5,571 nt of DNA from positions 1 through 5,571 of the forward strand of contig CACYWX010000237.1 of NCBI GenBank assembly GCA_902778205.1, in the 5' to 3' direction. This DNA is from an uncultured Ruminococcus sp. Its GTDB lineage: Bacteria > Bacillota > Clostridia > Oscillospirales > CAG-272. The position numbers and the translations under genes were made by a program. This document shows, in pieces, positions 1 through 5,161 of the stretch (the stretch's first letter is position 1; every line of letters starts with the position of its first letter). The notes beneath the pieces were generated by a model. The model ran no database searches. It worked only from the letters and a program-made list of their open reading frames with translations, and had not been told where the DNA came from.

Positions 1-45
1 AAAATGGTAGATTTGTTAAGATTTCAGCAGCATCCTTAAGGTCGC

Positions 46-588
46 TTAATCTTCCGTTTGAATTTTTTCGTCGATCAAAGAATATACTGAATCATAGACT
101 TCATCCGGCACAGGCCGACTTGGCATCCAGAATTTGTACAGTTTACGCAAGTCATCGGAATCCCCAACAATCCTTTTTACCTGCTCATAAGCATATGTGT
201 TGGCATCAGCCTCATACGGCTGTCCAAGGTAGATATTTGTAAAATAATCTTCGCCACCTTCTAATTTGCACTCGCAGTACTGTCCGTTAACGATCTTATA
301 ACATGTGCCATCGTACATGATAACGTATTGAATACTGCGATTGATCACATTGCTAAATAGTTCGGGGCAAAGATACTGTGAAGAATGCCTCAATTCATGA
401 AACAGGAAAAAAGCCTTTTCATAATCAGGCGCTTCTTTCAGATAATCCGCATTTATGAATACCGTTTTTGACTCAACATCAAAAGTGCCGTCAGCGGTTT
501 CATATCCCGCCGGCATATTGAAGGATAATATCAGGTCCAGTTTATTATCATCGCGGTATTGATTGAAATATCTTTCGTAGTCAAACAT
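46..588 (-). CDS. Putative HExxH zinc metalloprotease-like protein (ImmA/IrrE-like zincin), hypothetical
   Basis: Complete 180-residue protein of unknown function. The visible signature is HELRH at residues 64-68, an HExxH zinc site in which His64 and His68 would be ligands and Glu65 the general base. A second conserved-looking segment, YEADANTYAYEQ (125-136), offers Glu126 as third ligand. It resembles the E-x-x-AN-x-[FY]A helix of ImmA/IrrE-family peptidases, as does the preceding strand TVFINADYL (42-50). Between the two zinc segments lies an insert of about 57 residues containing Cys96, Cys105 and Cys107 and probably a beta hairpin, longer than usual in ImmA. No signal peptide, membrane segment or DNA-binding domain is seen, so it is probably cytoplasmic. 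The ATG at 586-588 is preceded by a weak RBS, AGGAT (595-599). No convincing sigma-70 promoter was found in 589-700. The gene is far more AT-rich than its neighbours and follows a terminator, so it is its own unit and possibly acquired. Zincin fold likely; substrate unknown. Confidence 0.72.
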   Translation of the reverse strand: MFDYERYFNQYRDDNKLDLILSFNMPAGYETADGTFDVESKTVFINADYLKEAPDYEKAFFLFHELRHSSQYLCPELFSNVINRSIQYVIMYDGTCYKIVNGQYCECKLEGGEDYFTNIYLGQPYEADANTYAYEQVKRIVGDSDDLRKLYKFWMPSRPVPDEVYDSVYSLIDEKIQTED

Positions 589-700
589 CTTTACATCCTA
601 ACAACTCCCGATTTGTCTCTCTGTCTGCGCCTTCCGGATCGCGTCTGAATTAATCCGGCGGATCAGGCCCGGAGAATCAACTGAGTTTTGCGTATGATCC

Positions 701-738
701 AAAAGAAGCAGCATCCGGACCCGGACTGCTGCTTTTTT
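701..738 (-). terminator. Intrinsic terminator, likely bidirectional, after the phosphodiesterase gene
   Basis: Inverted repeat with arms 706-718 and 721-734. It gives 13 potential pairs with one bulged base (726), and the top pair probably opens to a four-base loop (718-721). Read on the minus strand the hairpin starts a few bases after the stop codon at 742-744 and is followed by a T-rich tract, CTTCTTTT. Read on the plus strand it is followed by TTTTTT (733-738). It therefore ends the minus-strand transcript and could also block plus-strand transcription. It separates the GC-rich genes from the AT-rich zincin gene. Confidence 0.8.
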
Positions 739-741
739 CGC

Positions 742-2043
742 TTACCGGTTCAAGAGCTCCTCGACGGGCGCCCCGTCCGTGTCCGGCATATCGAACCCCA
801 TGGCCCGGGCGATGGTCGGAGCCTCGTCCACAAGCCGTCCGTCCTCGATCACCGCGCCGTCCCGGAACGCCGGGCCCTTGCAGTAAAACACGGGTCTCGG
901 TCCCTTGGAGGGCAGGAAGCCGTGGGTGGCGCGTCCCTTCCGGTAATCCCCGTTGTCCGCGCCGGTCACCAGGGGCCGGGTGTACTTATCCCCGAAGGAG
1001 GTGTAGTTGTCCGTCTCCAGCACGAAGGAGAAGTCCCCGCCGAAGTGCTCCTCCCGGATCGCTTCTTCCTTTGTGTAGACCCGGCTGATGCCGTAGACGC
1101 CCTCCTCGCAGAGATGGTTCAGCAGGGCGTAGGTCCTGTCATAAAGCGCCTTATCGTCGGGATCCTTCAGATACACGCAGGCGGACATGCCTCCGGACTG
1201 ACACCAGGCCTGCCAGTCGGGATCCTCGCTGTCCCCGCGAGGGGTGATGAGCCCGGCGTCGGCCAGCAGGACGTTGATGTGGATCACCCGCTTGATGTCC
1301 ATCTGCCCGTGGTCCGCCGTGAGAACGAAATTCACGTTGTCCCGGTTTCCGATCTCCTCCTCGGCCCGCATCAGATCCCCGATCCAGCGGTCCGTGTCCA
1401 CCAGCGTCTTCCGGATGTGCTCTCCGAATACGCCTCCTGCGTGACGGGCTCCGTCGATGTTGGCCGGGTGGATCAGGAAGAGGTCCGGATCGAAGGCGCG
1501 GATCATGTCGCAGGAGCAGGCCAGCATGAAGTCGTCGCAGAAGGGGTGCTTCCTCTCCTGCATGAGATGGGCGTTCTTCTCGATGATGGGGATCAGCTCC
1601 GGTCCCGCGCCCATCTCCGTGAAGGCCTCCGCCAGGGTCTGCCCCGGGTACTGGGTCCAGTATTCGTCGATGAGCCAGTCGATGGAGGGATGGTTCCCGG
1701 TGCAGGGCCAGAAGACGGCGGCGGTGGTGAGCCCGGCAGATTTCGCCGCGTCGAAGATGTCCGGGACCTTCACGTATTCGTGCTCCCAGATCCACGGGAT
1801 GGGAGACTTGATGTATTTGTACGGCGATTTCAGATTCCCCGGGATCCCGTGGCGGTCCGGATAACACCCTGTGGCCATGGTGGTGTGGCAGGGATAGGTG
1901 ATGGTGGGATAGATGGACTTCACCCTCCGGATCGCGGCTCCCCCCTCCAGATACCTCCGGAAATTGGGCAGGCCGGACAGGATCTCCATATCCTCGGACA
2001 CCAGCGCGTCGGCGGAGAGAACGATCATTTTCTGTCGTGACAT
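742..2043 (-). CDS. Alkaline-phosphatase-superfamily phosphodiesterase / nucleotide pyrophosphatase-like protein
   Basis: 433-residue enzyme of the type I phosphodiesterase/nucleotide pyrophosphatase (NPP) branch of the alkaline phosphatase superfamily, which uses two metal ions (usually zinc) to hydrolyse phosphodiesters. All expected active-site elements are visible. These are Asp12 after the first beta strand (MIVLSADAL), the nucleophile Thr49 in YPTITYPCHTTMATG (45-59) followed by the family-typical YPDRHGI (61-67), Asp197 and His201 in DGARHAGG, Asp244 and His245 in TADHGQ, and His374 in THGF. The protein begins directly with the metal-binding strand, so it has no signal peptide or membrane anchor and should be cytoplasmic, unlike many NPPs. 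The ATG at 2041-2043 was chosen because AAAGGAG lies eight bases upstream; a frame-compatible ATG at 2076 overlaps a terminator U-tract and lacks an RBS. It lies 69 bases downstream of the lipoprotein gene with a terminator-like hairpin between. The substrate cannot be told; nucleotide-sugar or dinucleotide, phosphonate or phospholipid-derived diesters are all possible. Confidence 0.9.
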   Translation of the reverse strand: MSRQKMIVLSADALVSEDMEILSGLPNFRRYLEGGAAIRRVKSIYPTITYPCHTTMATGCYPDRHGIPGNLKSPYKYIKSPIPWIWEHEYVKVPDIFDAAKSAGLTTAAVFWPCTGNHPSIDWLIDEYWTQYPGQTLAEAFTEMGAGPELIPIIEKNAHLMQERKHPFCDDFMLACSCDMIRAFDPDLFLIHPANIDGARHAGGVFGEHIRKTLVDTDRWIGDLMRAEEEIGNRDNVNFVLTADHGQMDIKRVIHINVLLADAGLITPRGDSEDPDWQAWCQSGGMSACVYLKDPDDKALYDRTYALLNHLCEEGVYGISRVYTKEEAIREEHFGGDFSFVLETDNYTSFGDKYTRPLVTGADNGDYRKGRATHGFLPSKGPRPVFYCKGPAFRDGAVIEDGRLVDEAPTIARAMGFDMPDTDGAPVEELLNR

Positions 2044-2051
2044 GGTTCGGA

Positions 2052-2058
2052 CTCCTTT
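2052..2058 (-). promoter_or_regulatory. Ribosome binding site that fixes the phosphodiesterase start
   Basis: Reads AAAGGAG on the minus strand, eight bases before the ATG at 2043. It decides for this start over the two in-frame ATG codons further upstream (2067 and 2076), which have no Shine-Dalgarno match. The extended core AGGAGTCCG is identical to the one in front of argH. Confidence 0.85.
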
Positions 2059-2074
2059 CAGATTCATAGAACGC

Positions 2075-2106
2075 AAAAAGCGCGGAGGGATGTCTCCTTT
2101 CCGCGC
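2075..2106 (-). terminator. Intrinsic terminator (or partial terminator) after the NlpC/P60 lipoprotein gene
   Basis: On the minus strand a perfect 7-bp GC-rich outer stem, GCGCGGA / TCCGCGC (2100-2106 with 2080-2086), encloses a 13-base region that can itself pair partly (GGA/TCC). It is followed directly by TTTTT (2075-2079). It begins six bases after the TGA at 2113-2115, the classic position for a Rho-independent terminator. Only 31 bases separate its U-tract from the next start codon, so that gene must depend on read-through, RNA processing or an internal promoter. Confidence 0.78.
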
Positions 2107-2112
2107 GGCTTT

Positions 2113-3540
2113 TCATTTCAGCGTGACGACGGACGTCAGCTGGCGGTTGATGTCGAAAACGGCGACCTTCACGTAGTCTCCGCCCTTCGGCGCGTGGATC
2201 ACATAGTGGGACCCGTCCCAGCCCTTGCCCAGATACAGCATCACGTGACCGGGGCTGAACAGGGCCGCGGGAGAGGAGAGGGAGGAGAGCAGGGCGTCCT
2301 TGTCCTCCGGTCCGTATCCCTCGGTGTAGGTGACCTCCCCGGCGTAATCCTTCTGCTCCCGCGTGTCCCGGGGCAGCATGACGCCGAAGGTGCGGAATAC
2401 GGCGCAGACGAATCCGGAGCAGTCGATGCCCCCGTCCGCGCCTCCCCATCCGTACTGGGTTCCCAGATAGGCGAAGGCCTGGGCGAAGTAGTTCCGCATG
2501 GTGTAGGGGAGCGTGCCCGGATAGGCGTCGGACTTCGGCAGGTTCACCTCGATGGACGTGAAGGACCCGCCGGCCTCCCTCATGGGCAGGACCGCCGTGT
2601 AGGAATCGTCGGTTTCTCCCACGCAGGGGAGCCGGACGCCCATATCCAGCGTTGTGTGGCCGGCGTCCGCCTTGGGAGCGGTGACGGTGACGAAGACCTC
2701 GGGATCGCAGAACGCAAGGAAGGTGTCCCGGTCACAGACGGCCGCGGCGGAGGAGGTGATCCAGCCTTCGTAATAATAGCTCTGCACGTACAAAAAGCTG
2801 CCGTCCGCGCTCCGGTGCAGGATCCATACCGGCATGCCCACGATGAGCTCCGTCTGCTGGATCCGGCTGTAGAAGGTGTCGCCGCTTTCGTAGAAGCCCA
2901 GGGACGTGGGGAAGGAGCGCATGTCGCACCGGGCCGTGACGACGCCGGGGGTGACCGCCGCTTCGTCGTCCAGAGCCTCCAGATTCCGGTTCAGAAGGAT
3001 GGCGGCGCGCATTTCGTCGTCGATCCGGGAGCCGCCCCGGTCGAATTTGTCCCCCTGGGGGAAGGCGTAGGACGCGATGCGGTTTTTCAGCTCCTCTCCG
3101 TCCACGCTGTCCGGGATGGCGGCGATGTCCGTCAGGGTCGGGCAGTTCTCCGTCATGCGCCGGTTGTAGTCCGCGATTTCCCCGTCGGTCAGGATCACCC
3201 GGTCCGAGGCTCCGGCTCCGAAGACCGCGTCGTACCGCTCGATCCACTGGGCCGCATCGGAGGACACCTCGCGCTCCTCCGTGGGGATCTCCGGGCGGAA
3301 GAATTCTGTCTCGGGCTCCTCCGGTTCGGTTTCCTCCTCCTCTGCGGGAGGCTCCGTCTCGGGCGCTTCGGCGGGGACGGGATCCGTTTCAGGGACCTCG
3401 GCCGTTTCCGTTTCGATCCATCCGGACTCGTCCGCCTCTCTCAGCTCCAGGGCGTTGCAGGAGGAAAACGACAATACTCCCGCCAACAGCAGAAGAGCGA
3501 GTGTCTTCAGTCGTCCGGCGGGAGCAATCGGTCTGAGCAT
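2113..3540 (-). CDS. Lipoprotein with SH3-like domains and NlpC/P60 (C40) peptidase domain
   Basis: 475-residue predicted lipoprotein, likely a gamma-D-glutamyl-L-lysyl/diaminopimelyl-type endopeptidase acting on peptidoglycan stem peptides outside the membrane. Residues 1-27 form a signal peptide (Arg3, Arg10, Lys12, then LALLLLAGVL) with a lipobox-like SFSSC, giving lipidation at Cys28; the -3 Phe is not the usual Leu/Val. Residues 37-90 are an acidic Thr/Pro/Glu-rich spacer. About 94-195 resembles the N-terminal stabilising domain of multidomain NlpC/P60 enzymes. About 200-265 is SH3-like (CDMRSFPT, then GMPVWILHRSADGSFLYVQS and YEGWI). About 268-340 is a second SH3-like unit (LDMGVRLPCVGE). 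The catalytic domain covers about 348-475, with Cys374 in GIDCSGFV, His432 in PGHVMLYLG and polar His449 in VIHAPKGG. The order matches the YkfC-like/DVU_0896-like architecture. The ATG at 3538-3540 has GGAG eleven bases upstream and its own promoter; no later Met precedes the signal sequence. Confidence 0.92.
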   Translation of the reverse strand: MLRPIAPAGRLKTLALLLLAGVLSFSSCNALELREADESGWIETETAEVPETDPVPAEAPETEPPAEEEETEPEEPETEFFRPEIPTEEREVSSDAAQWIERYDAVFGAGASDRVILTDGEIADYNRRMTENCPTLTDIAAIPDSVDGEELKNRIASYAFPQGDKFDRGGSRIDDEMRAAILLNRNLEALDDEAAVTPGVVTARCDMRSFPTSLGFYESGDTFYSRIQQTELIVGMPVWILHRSADGSFLYVQSYYYEGWITSSAAAVCDRDTFLAFCDPEVFVTVTAPKADAGHTTLDMGVRLPCVGETDDSYTAVLPMREAGGSFTSIEVNLPKSDAYPGTLPYTMRNYFAQAFAYLGTQYGWGGADGGIDCSGFVCAVFRTFGVMLPRDTREQKDYAGEVTYTEGYGPEDKDALLSSLSSPAALFSPGHVMLYLGKGWDGSHYVIHAPKGGDYVKVAVFDINRQLTSVVTLK

Positions 3541-3551
3541 GGCGGCAAAAT

Positions 3552-3555
3552 CTCC
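3552..3555 (-). promoter_or_regulatory. Ribosome binding site of the lipoprotein gene
   Basis: Reads GGAG on the minus strand, eleven bases before the ATG at 3540. It is shorter and more distant than the AGGAG sites of the two other GC-rich genes, suggesting moderate translation. Confidence 0.55.
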
Positions 3556-3574
3556 GGATCATCATGGAATTCGG

Positions 3575-3589
3575 CGGACAACACGTCCG
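3575..3589 (-). promoter_or_regulatory. Small hairpin at the 5' end of the lipoprotein mRNA leader
   Basis: Perfect 5-bp inverted repeat CGGAC/GTCCG with a five-base loop. It lies three or so bases after the transcription start expected from the -10 box. It could be a 5'-terminal mRNA-stabilising stem or a short operator; no known regulator motif is recognised. The inverted repeat is certain, its function is not. Confidence 0.4.
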
Positions 3590-3599
3590 TCAACACCAT

Positions 3600-3627
3600 A
3601 TTTTACCATAAAATCCGGGTTTGTCAA
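3600..3627 (-). promoter_or_regulatory. Sigma-70/sigma-A promoter of the lipoprotein gene
   Basis: On the minus strand, a perfect -35 box TTGACA (3622-3627), a 16-base spacer, then TAAAAT (3600-3605; five of six matches to TATAAT). The surrounding 30 bases are AT-rich in an otherwise GC-rich region. Transcription should start near 3592-3594, giving a leader of about 50 bases before the ATG at 3540. It lies 46 bases beyond the argH stop, so the lipoprotein gene has its own start even if argH reads through; no hairpin terminator was seen after argH. Confidence 0.82.
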
Positions 3628-3673
3628 GGCATACGGGGAGGAAATGCGGGATTCTGGGGAAAACAGCCGGAGC

Positions 3674-5056
3674 TCAGTCCGGATCGGATACGGCCCGGCG
3701 CACCAGCCCGATCTGCCTCCTCACGGATTCCGCCGAGGGGCCGCCGTATACGGTCCGCCGGTTCACGCAGTTGTCCAGATCCACCGCGTCGTAGACGTCC
3801 TCGCCGAAGAGCGGGGAGAATTCCCGGTAGGTGTCCAGTGGAAGGGTCTCAAGCGTCGCGCCGTGCTCGATGCAGTACGCTACCAGCCGTCCGCTGACCC
3901 GGTAGGCGTCCCGGAAGGGAAGACCCTTTTTCACTAAATAATCGGCGCAGTCCGTGGCGTTGATGAAGCCGCCTGACGCCGCCTGACGCAGTCTCTCCCG
4001 CCGGACGGTCATGGTGCCGATCATGGCGGCGAACAGCTCGATGCAGAGCTTCGCCGTGTCGATGGCGTCGAAAGCAGCCTCCTTGTCCTCCTGCATGTCC
4101 TTGTTGTAGGCCAGCGGGATCCCCTTCAAAACCGTCAGGATGGCCGTCAGATCCCCATAGACCCGGCCCGTCTTGCCGCGGACCAGTTCGGCGATGTCGG
4201 GATTCTTCTTCTGGGGCATGATGGAGGAGCCGGTGGAAAAGGCGTCGTCCAGCTCCACGAAGGCGAACTCCCCGGAGCACCACAGGATGATCTCCTCGGA
4301 GAACCGGGAGAGATGGGTCATGATGAGGGACAGGGCGAAGATCAGCTCCGCAAGGAAATCCCGGTCGGACACGCCGTCCATGGAGTTCTCCGTCACCCCG
4401 TCCATCCCGAGAAGCTCCGCCGTCATCATCCGGTCGATGGGATAGGTGGTGGAGGCAAGCGCGCCGGATCCCAGGGGGGAGATGTTGGTGTGCTTCCGGA
4501 TCTCCCTCAGCCGTCCGTCGTCCCGGAGCAGCATCTGCGCGTAGGCCAGCACGTAGTGGCCGAAGGTGACGGGCTGAGCCCGCTGGAGATGGGTATAGCC
4601 CGGCATGACGGCGTCCGCGTTTTTCTCCGCCAGATCCGCCACGGCGGTGAGAAGCGTCTTCAGAAGGGCGCGGATCTCGTCGATTTCCCGGCGCAGGTAC
4701 AGCCGCACGTCCAGCGCCACCTGATCGTTCCGGCTGCGGGCTGTGTGGAGGCGCTTGCCGGTGTCGCCGATCCGGTTCGTCAGCACCTCCTCCACGAACA
4801 TGTGAATATCCTCGGCGGCGGGATCGATCTCCAGCGCCCCGGATTCCAGATCGGCGAGAATTCCACTCAGCCCCTCGACGATCCGGTCGGCCTCGGTGGG
4901 CTCGATGACGCCGCACCGTCCCAGCATGGTGGCGTGGGCTATGGACCCTGCGATGTCCTCCCGGAACATGCGGGAATCAAAGCGGATGGAGGAATTGAAG
5001 TCGTTGACGCGGCTGTTTTCTTCCTTGGAGAAACGCGCGTCCCACATTTTTGCCAT
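3674..5056 (-). CDS. argH: Argininosuccinate lyase
   Basis: Complete 460-residue ArgH, the usual family length. It cleaves argininosuccinate into arginine and fumarate, the last step of arginine biosynthesis, as a cytoplasmic homotetramer of the fumarase/aspartase superfamily. The N-terminus MAKMWDARFSKEENSRVNDF is typical. Conserved elements are EDIHMFVE (82-89), HTARSRNDQVALD (104-116), GYTHLQRAQP (153-162) with His156, and the superfamily signature GSSIMPQKKNP (276-286). In that signature Ser277 is the expected catalytic base and Lys283 the stabilising residue, by alignment with delta-crystallin/ASL. LAYNKDMQEDK (315-325) and the C-terminal GGP (438-440) are also present. No frameshift or missing residue is seen. 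The ATG at 5054-5056 has AGGAG six bases upstream. It follows argG by 105 bases with a terminator-like hairpin between, so its level may be set relative to argG. It ends in TGA at 3674-3676 without an obvious terminator. Confidence 0.98.
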   Translation of the reverse strand: MAKMWDARFSKEENSRVNDFNSSIRFDSRMFREDIAGSIAHATMLGRCGVIEPTEADRIVEGLSGILADLESGALEIDPAAEDIHMFVEEVLTNRIGDTGKRLHTARSRNDQVALDVRLYLRREIDEIRALLKTLLTAVADLAEKNADAVMPGYTHLQRAQPVTFGHYVLAYAQMLLRDDGRLREIRKHTNISPLGSGALASTTYPIDRMMTAELLGMDGVTENSMDGVSDRDFLAELIFALSLIMTHLSRFSEEIILWCSGEFAFVELDDAFSTGSSIMPQKKNPDIAELVRGKTGRVYGDLTAILTVLKGIPLAYNKDMQEDKEAAFDAIDTAKLCIELFAAMIGTMTVRRERLRQAASGGFINATDCADYLVKKGLPFRDAYRVSGRLVAYCIEHGATLETLPLDTYREFSPLFGEDVYDAVDLDNCVNRRTVYGGPSAESVRRQIGLVRRAVSDPD

Positions 5057-5062
5057 AACGGA

Positions 5063-5067
5063 CTCCT
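5063..5067 (-). promoter_or_regulatory. argH: Ribosome binding site of argH
   Basis: Reads AGGAG on the minus strand, six bases before the argH ATG, in the context GAGAGGAGTCCGTT. Strong match and good spacing support the chosen start. The nine-base core AGGAGTCCG is repeated before the phosphodiesterase gene. Confidence 0.85.
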
Positions 5068-5082
5068 CTCGGAATGATCGTT

Positions 5083-5133
5083 GTCAGAAAAGAACGCGCG
5101 GGGGAAGCGCAAAGGAAGGCTTCTCCCGCCGTT
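5083..5133 (-). terminator. Terminator/attenuator-like hairpin between argG and argH
   Basis: On the minus strand the arms at 5119-5129 and 5098-5108 form an 11-position stem with 10 Watson-Crick pairs and one A-C mismatch. It is extended by AACG/CGTT outside (5130-5133 with 5093-5096, one bulged base at 5097). The loop is ten bases, and TTCTTTTCTGAC follows. This is the form of an intrinsic terminator. It starts 28 bases after the argG stop and ends 26 bases before the argH start, leaving no space for a promoter. It therefore probably terminates only part of the transcripts, or stabilises the argG 3' end after processing. No ArgR-box or T-box-like sequence is seen nearby. Confidence 0.7.
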
Positions 5134-5161
5134 GATGGATGGAATGCGGATGAGGTCCGGA

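Noticed and set aside
1..91. Minus-strand frame running off the left edge, ending LSDLKDAAEILTNLPF, overlapping the end of the zincin gene
   Set aside because: The end looks protein-like but there is no usable start codon or RBS in the window, and a stop lies upstream at about 92-94. It could be the start of another gene or a frameshifted tail; too short to support.
653..663. Perfect palindrome ATCCGGCGGAT upstream of the zincin gene
   Set aside because: An 11-base palindrome in GC-rich sequence with no matching promoter is expected by chance; not called an operator.
660..700. Possible promoter for the zincin gene (TTGATT about 19 bases before GATTAA on the minus strand)
   Set aside because: Spacing and -10 match are both poor; the promoter was not located.
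688..2040. Long plus-strand open frame (450 codons) opposite the phosphodiesterase
   Set aside because: Antisense shadow in GC-rich DNA: its composition is Arg/Gly/Val/Pro/Asp-rich with no domain, while the opposite strand carries a full set of catalytic motifs and a good RBS.
1151..2449. Minus-strand frame of 432 codons overlapping the 3' part of the lipoprotein gene and most of the phosphodiesterase
   Set aside because: Arg/His/Gly-rich translation typical of an out-of-frame reading of GC-rich coding sequence; both genes have better frames.
2194..3897. Plus-strand open frame of 567 codons covering the lipoprotein gene, its promoter and the end of argH
   Set aside because: It crosses two real genes and the promoter between them, has no recognisable motif or RBS, and is low-complexity Gly/Arg/Val-rich; an absence of stops by composition.
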